From positions 1 to 64,000 of the forward strand of contig JFHB01000100.1 of assembly GCA_000729835.1 (NCBI GenBank): a stretch of 64,000 bases of DNA, written 5' to 3'. The number at the start of each line of letters is the position of its first letter. Position 1 is the stretch's first letter. This DNA is from Atkinsonella hypoxylon (Eukaryota; Ascomycota; Sordariomycetes; Hypocreales; Clavicipitaceae). The position numbers and the translations under genes were made by a program. Shown in pieces: positions 34,076 through 45,100 of this stretch. A model generated the notes under the pieces. It did not search any database. It saw only the letters and a list, made by a program, of their open reading frames with translations, and was not told the DNA's origin.

Positions 34076-34996
34076 TCAATGGCCCCTTCTCACAGCAAAG
34101 AAGTAGTTGCCAATCTTCTCCCCTCCTTTTACTTCTTTCCAACCCAGTCCAGGAACGTACATGACTCCCATAACCCTAGGATTGTCCCAACCTTGGTCCA
34201 TGAAGAACCGTCTTAGTTCATCCTCATTGATATACTTTTGCCAATCGTGAGTTCCGGGCGGAACTATCCGCAGAAGATCCTCCGCCACCAAATTTGTTGT
34301 AAGCCAACTCATCCATGTTCTCGCAATCGTGCTCAGGACCAGCCATCCACCAGGCTTGACAAACGGTCGGACCCTTTGCAGAAATGGGCCCGGCTCGTCT
34401 ACGTGTTCAATGACTTCGAACAGGCTCACGACATGGTACAAGTCTTTGCTGTCCTGCGGCATCTCAAGGTCTTCGATCGAGCTCTGTTTGTAGACGAGCT
34501 TGCCGCGTAGTGAGGGGTCCTTTTTTGCGTGTGCCCTCGCGACAGCTAGGACGGAGGGCGTGGGATCGATCGCTGTGACTCGCCTAGTCGTGGGCAATCG
34601 TGCGGCACTTTCGGCAAAGATACCACCTCCGCAGCCAATGTCGAGGTAGTTCAATGACGAGTCTTGCAGTCTAGACTCTGTCGTCTCGGGCCGCGATTGC
34701 AGGCAGCTCCTGATGAAGTCCTGGCGCATCGGATTCATCAGGTGCAGAAGCCGTGACGAACCATGGGGATCCCACCACTCGGAAGCGAGAGCACTGAAAT
34801 GGGAAACCTCTTGAGGGTTCACGGATGAGAAAGTTGAGTGCCATTGCTTGGGTTTCGACGAAGGGGCCCCGGCTAGGTGCACGCAGGGGCGGTGATTGTG
34901 CTGTGTGATGGCGCCCAGGATAGATACATTCTCTCGTGCGAAGACGCGACCGGCAGTGCTCAGAGGTGGCGTCATGGGTAATCGGCGTGATGCCAT
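34076..34996 (-). CDS. coq3: ubiquinone biosynthesis O-methyltransferase, mitochondrial
   Basis: SAM-dependent enzyme for both O-methylation steps of coenzyme Q synthesis on the matrix side of the inner membrane. Single exon. I start at MASRRLPMTPPLS (34996), giving 306 aa with an Arg-rich, acid-free presequence. An in-frame ATG at 35200 would give 374 aa with a hydrophobic stretch and is less likely. Landmarks are EVSHFSALASEWWDPHG, LLHLMNPMRQDFI, motif I YLDIGCGGGIFAES, AIDPTPSVLAVARAHA, SLFEVIEHVDEPGPFL, PGGWLVLSTIARTW and HDWQKYINEDELRRFF. These follow the UbiG/COQ3 order throughout. It is divergent from RIB3. Confidence 0.94.
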   Translation of the reverse strand: MASRRLPMTPPLSTAGRVFARENVSILGAITQHNHRPCVHLAGAPSSKPKQWHSTFSSVNPQEVSHFSALASEWWDPHGSSRLLHLMNPMRQDFIRSCLQSRPETTESRLQDSSLNYLDIGCGGGIFAESAARLPTTRRVTAIDPTPSVLAVARAHAKKDPSLRGKLVYKQSSIEDLEMPQDSKDLYHVVSLFEVIEHVDEPGPFLQRVRPFVKPGGWLVLSTIARTWMSWLTTNLVAEDLLRIVPPGTHDWQKYINEDELRRFFMDQGWDNPRVMGVMYVPGLGWKEVKGGEKIGNYFFAVRRGH

Positions 34997-35720
34997 CAAG
35001 GGCAAAACTGGAGGGCAAAACTGGTGGGCGATGTCGAGCACTTTGGTGACGTAGAAAGGGGCTGAGAGCACCACCAGCACCAAGATGGGAAAGGTGCAGG
35101 GTTGACCCACCCTTCCTTGGTGCTTTTGTATGAATCTTCCGGAATCTTGAATTAGATGCTTCTTATTTAACTCGTCCGGCTTTGATAACTTGTGATGCAT
35201 TTTTTATGTACTAGGTGGCGAAGATATTATTGTGAAAGATCTTGAAGCACGGAAATCAATACATTCTGCTGCGTAAAGAGATAATCAACCCAGGAGGATA
35301 CCTGCCGAGTCTTGTGTGTATGTACGGAGTAGTATTTCGACGATACTTACCAGTCGACCGCTTGTGGCGCGTGCGATGCCGGTCTTACCATGTCGCCGTG
35401 CCATTAAATCTCCGCCCTTTTTTGAACTCGACCTGAGCCCTTGCCTTATTTGCGAACTACCGACAACTCCAGCAGAATTCTTTCCCACGTAGCGGCAATG
35501 GACACTGGCCAATTTCAATTGACATCAATCCGTCTCCCCACCTCGGCTCTCCGGAAAAAAAAAAAAAAAAAAAAAAAAAGTTGAAGAGTCCAGACCAAGC
35601 CCACTTACCCAAGTCGGAAGGTCCCCCCCTCCACCATCCATCCATCAACCCACCATCGCTCGACGGTCAAAAAACCAAAGCGATTCCCCCGGGTCACGCA
35701 TCTGACTCTCATCCCTAATT
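34997..35720. other. divergent promoter region coq3 / RIB3
   Basis: 724 bp. It contains GTACGGAGTA at 35322-35331, an A24 run near 35556-35579, and C-rich sequence before the RIB3 start. Confidence 0.5.
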
Positions 35721-36504
35721 ATGCCCACATACAACATGCCTGCGTCCACAATACCAGACAGTCAATTCGACTCCATCCCCGACACAATCGAGGCTTTCCG
35801 TAAGGAAGCAATCTGAGCCTGAACCGGCAAGTCTCTCGGAGAACACAGCCCCTATGCTAACAACCGCCCTAGGCCGAGGTGAATTTGTCCTGGTCCTCGA
35901 CGACCCCGGCCGCGAGAATGAGGCCGACCTGATCATCGCCGCCGAGGACGTCACCACAGAGCAAATGGCCTGGATGGTCCGCTACTCCTCCGGTCTCATC
36001 TGCGCGCCCATCGTGCCCTCGCGCGCCGACGCCCTCGAGCTGCCCGTCATGGTCCCCGCCAGCCAGGACGCCCGCGGCACCGCATACACCATCTCCATTG
36101 ACGCCGCCGACCCGTCCGTCACCACGGGCATCAGCGCCCACGACCGGGCCCTCTGCTGCCGATTCCTCGCCGACCCCAAAACCACCGCCGCGAGCTTCAT
36201 CCGCCCCGGCCACATTCTCCCGCTGCGCGCTGCCCCCGGCGGCGTCCGCCAACGGACAGGACACACCGAAGCCGCCGTTGAGTTCTGCCGCCTCGCAGGC
36301 AAGAACCCTGCCGCCGCCATCGCCGAGCTCGTCGAGGACGGCGAGCCGGTTCCCGGACAGCCCATCATCACCCGCGCTGGTATGATGAGGGGCGAAGAGA
36401 ACATTGCCTTTGCCAGAAAGTGGGGTCTGAAGGTCTGCACTATCGCTGATCTTGTCAAGCACGTCGAGAAGACGGAGGGTAAGCTCAAGCCGAACGGAGT
36501 ATAG
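35721..36504 (+). CDS. rib3: 3,4-dihydroxy-2-butanone 4-phosphate synthase
   Basis: Riboflavin-pathway enzyme converting ribulose 5-phosphate to the four-carbon precursor of lumazine plus formate. Exons 35721-35799 and 35873-36504 (73-nt intron) restore DTIEAFRRGEFVLVLDD and give 236 aa. Active-site acidic loop DDPGRENEADLIIAAED, then ISAHDRA, the Ser/Pro-containing RPGHILPLRAAPGGV loop and RTGHTEAAVEFCRLAG, followed by MMRGEENIAFARKWGL. It is a stand-alone enzyme, not fused to GTP cyclohydrolase II, as usual in fungi. GC-rich codon use is stronger than in its neighbours. Convergent with the Ataxin-10 gene. Confidence 0.95.
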
Positions 36505-36990
36505 ACGGGGCCTTCTTCTTGGAGAAAAGTCGCAATATTCCACCAAAAAAAAAAAAAAAAAAAAAAACCAATGAGAAGGGTGAAACCTGGAACTGGAACT
36601 GGAAACCATATATATTTCAACTACCTATGAACTATTCTGGAAACTTGTCATCTATCTATCATTTAGCATGTTCAGTCACATACTACGCTTTGGGGTTGCA
36701 ATCTACGGTAGGAGTTGTTTTTGACGGACGGCACATGCTTGTTTCGAATCGCCACTGATTTGCTATATAGCCTAGAGGAGCTCACTCTTATATCGAAAAA
36801 AAATGTACCATTTTTCAAGTTGAGTCGGGCAGGAACCCGTTACTGTCAGCATAAGTATCTAGTCTTTATACAGTGCACGATCCCGTGCGCCCACAACGCT
36901 ATGTCTTCCAAAACGCCCTGATTCAAAAAAAGAAGAAAAAAAAAAAAGGAAAATAATGAATGTGAACAATCTGCACCTGAAAAAAAGAAC
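36505..36990. other. convergent 3' spacer
   Basis: 486 bp with an A22 run at 36545-36566 and an A-rich stretch near 36926-36948; no gene. Confidence 0.5.
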
Positions 36991-39900
36991 CTATGCCATA
37001 AAGTCATCCTCTAAACTCCTCCCAATAGCTACCGGTCCATCACTGAGCTTCATTTCCGCAGTCTTTTTCAAAAAGTCCCCTTCCTCGTGCACAACCTCGC
37101 CTACGACACGACCTGGCCCGGTCTCACTCCTTATCTGAACCTTGACATCGCCTTCAATACCATCTACTCTCAGCGTTGACACGACGGAACCACCCGGCGG
37201 AGGTTTTAGTCCCGGCTGAGGCGACATGCTGACGAGTTCGCGAAAGAAGTTATTAGCGGCCTCACACCCGTCCAGGAGCCACTTGAGACAAATGGTGACC
37301 CGCTCCTTTGCAAACGGGTTGTGGTCGTCGTAGGCGCAGCTGTTGAGTAGTGGCACGATGCCATTGTACTTGACCATTTGAGATTGAACCAGAGGATTTC
37401 CGGGGCTGTTCTGCCCGGCGGCTGGCTGAAGGAGCGTGGCCAAGATGGTGAAGATCTGACCCTTGATGCCGGGCCAGGGAAATTTATGCGCGGATTCTTG
37501 AATCGGCGGTGGGAGAGACGGAGACGGAGATGACGGCTCTGTGGCATACGGCCGTTCTACCATAGGATTTTGAGCATTGGAAGCCGTGTTAATCGCAGGA
37601 CTTGATTCCGTTTGGGGCGAGCGCTTGGGCAGCTCGACTAGAGGCTTCTTAGCGACACCTGCTTCGAGGCCGCTTAGTATGGTAATGAGGTCATAAATCG
37701 CCTCCCACTCGATGAGCTTGGCACGCTTATCAGGCATTTCAGCAACCGTGGTGAGAAAATCCAGATATTGCGCAAGACCATCCTTTGCGCGCTCCATGTC
37801 CCAACTATCAACAGGGAATTCGGCCAAATCACACTTGTCTTCGCGAATCTGAGCTTGTAGATGCATCAACGCAGCACACTCGGGCACGACACGCGTGCGG
37901 AAGAAGCTAAAAAAGAAGTGCACCAGTTTCACGTCCCGTGACTGGTCCCTGTCTTGGGATACTGGCCCGCTGGAGTTGTTACTGCTGCCGCTGCCGCTGC
38001 TGCTCGGAGTGGTGTTAGCAGAAGCCGTCGCAGAAGTGGGAAGATTTTTGCCATCAATATTAGTACTGCTATAATTTACGTTATTGTTGGAATGGGCGGC
38101 ATTGCCAGGGACAACATTGTTAGTATTGTTGAGCCTTGCCCTAAATATATGACTGACAAGCCTTAACAGAACAGTCTGAGCCGGGGAGATGATGTCTTTG
38201 GGAATCCGAAGCGAATTCCACGCATAGGGAATCAGGGCACTGTGATGGAGGGCCTCAACGATCTGTGTAGTGACCTGGAAAATGAGAGACTGTTCGTCCT
38301 TATCCCAGACAGCGATGAAAACGAGAAGCTCTCGCAACAGACTCTTTCCACAGTCAAGAGCGAGAAACATTCTGCATCGTGTCTTTTGCAGATTCTCTCC
38401 TGCGCGAGTGAGACCAGAGCCGGCATTGTCCAGGATGCAAGACTTGACGATCATGTGCAAAGCTTCGATTTGTTTAGGATCAAGTATGTTGGGAACTTCG
38501 GTGAGCAGCCCGGTCAATGGGCCCTCACCATACGACTCGTCGTCATCCTCATCGTCAATGTCATCGTAATCGTGTCCATAGTCGTGGACATGGTGATGAT
38601 GATGGTGATGATGCTCACATCCGACATCATGTTCCAGATCATGGTCATGATCGTGGTGATAGTCGTGTTCAGGATCATGGTCATGGTGATGTTCGCAATT
38701 TTGTCCATGGCCGTGATCGTGGTCGTTTTCTTCCTCCTCGTCCTCTCCATCATGGTGATGATGACACTCAAAACACTCGGGGCAATGATGGCAATGGTCG
38801 TGTTCGGACAATTCGTCATCGGCCGCCTCAGGTGGCGGCGAGTGATCACCATGATAGGGGTGAGAGTAACGATGGACCAGGTTCGTCTTGCAATGCTCGG
38901 CCCGAGACTGCGCAAACTCAACGGACGGCGTAGGCACAGTCCATTCCTCATAATTGGGATCCCGGGCTCGTAACCACCAGGTGTCGATCTCTCGAGACAC
39001 CCGACCATATGCCCTGTTCTGCTCAAACTTGTCTGTTTCATCAGGCTTCCACACTGGGTTAATTTTCTCATTGCTGTCCCCAGCGTCGCCGGGCATATTA
39101 ACGGTACCCTCTGGCAGCCAGTTCCACGCGAGTGGTCGGATGGGCGCCAAATTTCCCGGTGGCTTGTCGGATTGGTTTTCAGCGTAGTCTTTGAGGAGTT
39201 TCCTGGCGGTGTCGCACATTCTCGAGTTACGCTCCAGCCAATGCTGGACTTGCTGCTTGGCCACGTCTGGTCTGAAGCCCGATCCGTCACCCACACCATC
39301 GTCCTGGCCACTAAATGCACCGTCGTCTTCGTCAAACAGGACATCAAACCAAAAGGACATTTTGTTGCGATCGTGTTTGGCAGTCCAATTATGGGCTTGC
39401 TGCAGGGACGTAACCAACAGTTTTTTGTCTAATTATGCCATGTTAAAAGGAAAGAGAGGCAAGATGGAGAGAGAGAGAGAGAGAGAGAGCAGACGCATAG
39501 GTCTCACACTCACATAATTCGGTAATGTCCGCCAACTTGAGTCTTTGCATCTCATCCAAGATTTCGCCATCGTAGCCCTTGCTCGTGACATTAACACATA
39601 GTATGATTGTCTGATAAACCATCTGGTCAAAGTGCACAGCTGCGCATATATCTTGCGGAACCTCTGGTTCAGCGTTGACCAATAAGTTTCTAGCTATGTG
39701 CATCAGCTTGATCAGGGTCCCGAGATCCTCCTTCATACTGGCGTGGTTCATGACGATCAAAGCTGTGCTCTCCTGCGGGGTGACACCCTTTTCGGGGTCA
39801 TTCAAGCTTGACAGCGGGCCAACCGCCCTGGTTGTTAGACTAGGAATAGCAGCGGCAAATATCCTGGTAAGCCAGATCCAGATAGCCACATTACGAGATA

Positions 39901-40208
39901 ACGCTTCCCTTCAATATGAAAAGTTCCCCAAGATTAGCAGGTGTTCCTACAAGTTTGGTCCCGAAAGCCCAAGTGCAGGAAGAATATACACACCTAGATG
40001 CCCTTAAAGTATGTGTTTTCTCCAGAGTTTTCGAAATCATAGAGCTCACCCGAGCGGCAGTCAGGGGCCCCATGGGAGGAGAGCGGGTGAAATGGCCTTC
40101 GAGGCAGATGAGAGCTGCGGAGAAGCATCGCTCCTCGATGGACTCGCTGGTGTTGATGCTATCGCCATTGTTGGAAGACGGTGACGCGCCATCAGCTAGC
40201 TGCGTCAT
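36991..40208 (-). CDS. Ataxin-10/Ctr86-domain protein with His/Asp/Glu-rich insert
   Basis: Coding parts 40208-39994, 39908-39514 and 39428-36991 are in phase and give 1015 aa. The C-terminal part (about residues 850-935: GQIFTILATLLQ, GIVPLLNSCAYDDHNPFAKE, TICLKWLLDGCEAANNFFRE) has the armadillo-like Ataxin-10 signature, especially the DDxNPFxxE core. The N-terminal two thirds are helical, with low-complexity linkers. Between about residues 390 and 510 (nucleotides 38514-38870) there is a striking run of His, Asp, Glu and a few Cys (for example HCPECFECHHHHDGEDEEE and CEHHHHHHHHVHD). Ataxin-10 homologues are linked to septation and cytokinesis; the fungal family name Ctr86 carries a copper-transport label. 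A metal-binding role for this insert is inference. Divergent from the methylthioadenosine phosphorylase gene. Confidence 0.82.
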
Positions 40209-41071
40209 GGCGCGCTCGATTCACTGTCTTTCAAGTTACTGATGAGTGCCGATAAGGAGTAAACTAAAAGAACTGTAAGAGTTGAAACGCGCGATGGCGG
40301 AAGGGTGTTTCGGAGATAGACGTTTGTAGTCGGTGAGACCGGTTGGTAGTTAACCCAGATTCCGGAGGGCTAGATTTGATAGGGCCAGAAAAAAAAAAAA
40401 AAAACAAAAAAAAAACAAAAAAAAGCCCGGTGCTATTTACAGTGGGTATAGTGCGGATATTACGTGCGGTGGTAGAACTACCAGAAAGGACAAGTAAAAG
40501 GTGCATGAAACACTGAAAAAAAGTTAATTGTTATTGTTCGATGTCGGATTGAAGTTACACTGCACTCGGGCAGAAATTAATGGCAGGCTGGCCTCGGAAG
40601 GGAAAGGCAACGAGCTGGTACCCGGGCCAAATGCCCAATTGTGGAAAGTTGCTTGCTTGGCGCGCTGCCCATTTGACGTCAGGCCCATGGCACCATCCGC
40701 GACGACGCCTACTTTCCCGTGAACATCACGCACTTTCACTTTCAGCATCATGCTGAAAGTAAAAGGCCAAATGAAAAATCTGGCAAGCTCGCCGTAGCCA
40801 CTCGATTGGGGCCCCAGCCGGCGCTGAGATTAACTACTGATGCATCAAATTGTCTTGGCCCCTCTAAGAAAAAACCCATGCAAACATGGCGGGGTAGTCA
40901 AAAATCCCGCCATCAGATCATCGTATCCCGTCGACTTTTCGTCTCTTGCGCTCTTTCTTTCGTTCGAACCAGACATCCTAGCTTTCGCATATTAACCTCC
41001 AACCCATGCTTCCCTAATCGTTGTCAGATTACTCCAGTGATAGCTCTCAAAGTCACCAAGCTGCTGGAAAA
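40209..41071. other. divergent promoter region Ataxin-10-like / mtap
   Basis: 863 bp. It contains an A-rich run at 40390-40423 and the palindrome at 40733-40765, plus a CT-rich stretch near 40930-40975 preceding the phosphorylase start. Confidence 0.55.
40733..40765. promoter_or_regulatory. 33-bp inverted repeat, candidate operator
   Basis: Left arm CTTTCACTTTCAGCAT (40733-40748), one spacer base, and a right arm whose complement is CTTTTACTTTCAGCAT (40750-40765): 16-bp arms with one mismatch, the inner 11 bp perfect. It lies 307 bp upstream of the phosphorylase ATG and 525 bp upstream of the Ataxin-10-like ATG. The structure is seen directly; a regulatory role is inferred. Confidence 0.55.
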
Positions 41072-42141
41072 ATGTCCCAGCTTCCCACCACGTTTGACAG
41101 TACGTTTCCACCTAGGTGTGCTCTCCCCTTTATCGAAGCAATACATCATTCCTTTGCAAAGCTAACAGTTCCACAAGAACCTGTCCATATTGCCGTCATA
41201 GGTGGCACCGGCCTCGGCCAGCTCGAAGGCTATGAGCCCATCGCAGAGCTAAATCCCCTGACTCCCTGGGGCCATCCCGCGTCTCCCATCCGCATCCTCT
41301 CCCACAAGGGCGTCAACATCGCCTTCCTTGCCCGTCACGGCCTCCATCACCAATTTGCGCCGCACGAGATCCCTAACCGAGCCAATATTGCTGCCCTACG
41401 CCACATCGGTGTACGATGCGTAATCGCCTTTTCCGCCGTGGGCTCGCTCCAAGAGGAGATCAAACCCATGGACTTTGTCGTCCCCGACCAAGTCATTGAC
41501 CGAACCAAGGGTGCTCGCCCATTCACCTTTTTCGAAGGAGGTATCGTAGGCCATGTTGGATTTGCCGATCCCTTTGATGCCGGTCTGGCAGCTCTTGTGA
41601 AGAGTTGTGCCAAAAGCATGGAGGGCGAGGGCGTCGTCTTGCACGACAAGGGCACTGTCGTTGTCATGGGTACGTCTCTTCAACCTGCTCGGCCCATTCA
41701 ACGAAACTCGTTTGCTTACCATGTGACATTTAAACAGAGGGTCCCCAATTCTCGACTCGCGCCGAATCTCATATGTACCGATCATGGGGTGGCTCAGTCA
41801 TTAACATGTCCACTTTGCCTGAAGCCAAACTCGCTCGTGAAGCCGAACTATCCTATCAAGTGATTGCCATGGCCACCGACTACGACTGCTGGCACTCATT
41901 TGAGGATGTCAATGTTGAGCTGGTCATGAAGTACATGAAGGCCAATGCCGACAACGCTAGGCGGCTGGTCGCTGCTGTTCTCGATCAGCTCATCGAGCTA
42001 GAGCACAGCGACTTGGTCATGGCCAAGCACTGGGAAGGCTATGCTCAGAATGGTCTCAAGTTCATGACCAAGCCTGGAGGACGGAACGCTGAGGCCATGA
42101 AAAAGATGGAGTATCTGTTCCCCGGTGTCTGGCAATCATAG
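41072..42141 (+). CDS. meu1: S-methyl-5'-thioadenosine phosphorylase
   Basis: Methionine-salvage enzyme splitting methylthioadenosine into adenine and methylthioribose 1-phosphate. Exons 41072-41099, 41169-41669 and 41738-42141 give 310 aa. Landmarks are HIAVIGGTGLGQLEGYEP, FLARHGLHHQFAPHEIP, CVIAFSAVGSLQEEIKP, VVPDQVIDRT, MEGPQFSTRAESHMYR restored across the second intron, and the purine-site segment MATDYDCWH. The first intron (69 nt) is stop-free and a multiple of three; I splice it because MSQLPTTFDIPQEPVHIAV matches the short N-termini of the family. Retention would add 23 residues. The second intron (68 nt) is certain. Length agrees with the trimeric human and yeast enzymes (about 280-340 aa). 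Confidence 0.93.
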
Positions 42142-45100
42142 ATGTGTGCCATCTTTTTTTCTCCCTTTCCTAAATTCTTATCATCGTCATCCCTTGGGAG
42201 CGGTTCTCGCTTTGGAGTTTTATGTTCTTATTTCTCATCCTTTTCCGCTCCACTGGCATTGCAATGTACGACATTGCCTTGCGTCTAGGATATGAATAGA
42301 GGCATATAGACATAAAAGAAGGCGACGATCTGGTAATATAGTACTAGGTGCTCTCTCTGAGAGGTTCAACACATCAAGGTTTCACATCCTGTTTTGTTTC
42401 ATATCCTTCCAGGTTCACTCATTGTGCCACAATAGCTGCTGATCTTGCAATCCAAACCTCAGCGTCTCTGAGAACGTAAGGGAAGACTTTATGCCAATTT
42501 CTACAATGATTACCTCAAAACTATAGCTTGTCCTGCATTCGATTGCATTGCAGATCTTGAAGGATAAATCCATGATGATAGATGACAAGTCTGCCAACAC
42601 GTGCATGTGTATAGGCTAGCTAATTTTCTGTCGGGGCGACGGGCTTGGTCTTGTATTTTCTATCAGTTTTCCAATGTTCCTTCACTGGTCGAAAGCGACC
42701 TGTCACATCCACCATTCTTGAAAGGAGGCGTAGTTAATGGTTGGTCAGAAATTTGCAGGATGAACCCATTACACGCAGGAAGGTGCTCATTAACCGAGAA
42801 GTAGGAAATGATACTGGAGACGTTGAGGAAACACAACCTCTGATATATATATGTTGTGCGTCAGACAACCCAGCGAGCGTTCTTTAGCAGCGTCATGCAT
42901 GTCCACCCCAAGGCAGCGGTGCAACACAACTTGCATGATAGCCTTCCAGCAATTGTCTGCTACCTACCTATTCCGTAAGATGCAACTGTATGCTAGGCTT
43001 GAGGAACTTTCTAGGTTCCGACTGTATGGTTCACATGCAGGCCCGATCTTGGAGTGTTGTTCACAAAGGCCAGGCAGGAGAGGGGGTGTTGTGAGAACGA
43101 TAGGAGTCGGACAAGACCGATGGGTCACTGTCTTGTACCCTGTGCCCGAGATTGGAGCCTAGTGAAGGAGGATCAATACCAAGACTTTCAAGAATCTCCG
43201 TGTTAGTTACTCCCCTGCTGTATTCCGTACACGCACGAACTGTACGATTTGCTCACGGATGAAAATGAAAACGGCTTGCACTGCGGACGACGTGTAGACG
43301 TTCACGTGATGAAACTTGGGTACCTGTCATTTTCCAAGGCATGGATACATACCAGGCAGGTAGGTAGGTAGTTAGTATGCTGGGGTGAAGAGTCAGTCAG
43401 GCGAGGGGGGTGTGCCCGGGATGTCAATACACGTACGGAGTACGCATGCCTTGGCGGGACTTGAAGGAACTTTGTCGCTTTTTTTTTTTTTACCTGGCAC
43501 CTCATCATGATCAAAAGTCAAAGTTTCAGCTCCCAGCCCCCAGCCCCCAGTGCTCAAGGTGTACAGAGGCGTACACATGGCGTTTAGATCTGGCTGTTGC
43601 GATTTTCCAGAGGTACAGTACCTACGAGATGTCGGAAGCTGAGTGGGTCCCGTGACCTGGGAAATATTAGACGCCCAGGTATTTATGCATGGTTTTATGC
43701 ATATGCATGGTTTGATGCGTCGCAGGAGGTCCACTGCATCCACTGCGTCAACTTCGACGCCCAATCCTTGTCCCAGCCTGCCAGGTGCCAGGTGCCGCCG
43801 CCACTTGTCAATCCATTCGCCCCGTGACGGCTTGACGCTTCCCCGCCGGTTTGACGTTGCTGCCGTGTCTACTGCAAGCTGCCAGCGTCGTCTTGTTTTG
43901 CACACGAGCTTTCCCATGGCCACGGTATCCATCCCGGCAGAGCCAGAAGGCCGGAGAGAGGAGATGAAAAACGTGCTGCTTTTCATTTTTCGCCTTTGAC
44001 GGTCTCCTCACGACGCCTTTGATAAGCGCGACGGCCAAGTCACTCACTAATGAGCATGTTGATGTTGGCCTGGCCCATCGAATAACACGAGAAAAAAAAA
44101 AAAAAGCAGGGCTTGCGTCTGCGCGAATATCTGAAGCACAGTATAATTAATGGTGAAGTTGCAAATTAGTCGGCGATCATAGTAGGCTATAGGGCCATTT
44201 GTTGCGTAGGTATACGATTCGAGCGAGGTATCTCGTCCCGGTGCGTATTGCGCGGAAGTGGAGCCCGCGAGCCGCGATCTGTGGCTTGGTTGTCGGTAGC
44301 CTTACCATAAAGAGCTATCATGAGCAGATGGATCGAGAGTGCGTGGTATCAAGTGAATCACCGATTTGAGCCCTTCTGTCAAGTCCCAATGTCCATCTGG
44401 GCATGGGTATGAGCTACACGCGTAATAGGGGGGGGGGTTATTATTCCGATGCTGCGCATGCTTCTCTATTGCACGATTACTAGGGTTGTATCAGGAGTAC
44501 GGAATAACTACTAGGCAAGAAAGACATTGACATTGCCCTCCTCTACTCTCGCGCGAGGCGTCCGGCCAGACAAGTGTACAACAGGTCACGACGTGCATGC
44601 ACTCCAACGATCGGAATGAGAGTGAGTTGTACCGAGTATGTCCTCGATGCCGAAATGGGCTTGCAATCGTGGATCTGCAGGGATGGTTTCCGCTGCTACT
44701 CCAAGGTGCTCTCAGGCTCGATTTGTAAGAGGCCAAGGTGGTGATTCGACGATCGTATTACATACGCCAAGTACTTCGTAACATAGGTAGGCATCCCCTT
44801 GATACCCATATATTTCAGCAAGCACCTAGCAACTCGACGGGATAACTATTAGACACAATTCAAAGGAAAGAAAGAGTCCCCAAACGAGTCATTTTCAAGG
44901 CCCACTGAATGTCTCGTTCACGAGCGCCGGTGCTCGGGTGTCGGTCGGTCCTTGATCAAACAAGATTACAGTCCTTTTACCCTGGAAGGATATCCCTGGC
45001 AGATACAGCCGATGGGGCCCCTCGTTTCCATAGTACGGGAGGTGCAGTCGGTGTAGTCTTTGTCGCAGTATCGAAAAGTCGCTGCCTCTCGCCTTGCCTT

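Noticed and set aside
34997..35200. Upstream start of COQ3 at 35200
   Set aside because: The extra N-terminus is hydrophobic and unlike a mitochondrial presequence; MASRRLPM at 34996 fits better.
38242..38973. 243-codon plus-strand frame rich in Val, Met and Ile
   Set aside because: Complement of the His/Asp codons of the Ataxin-10-like insert; not a membrane protein gene.
43393..43986. 197-codon minus-strand frame in the gene-poor block
   Set aside because: Low-complexity composition, no family resemblance, overlapping frames on the other strand.
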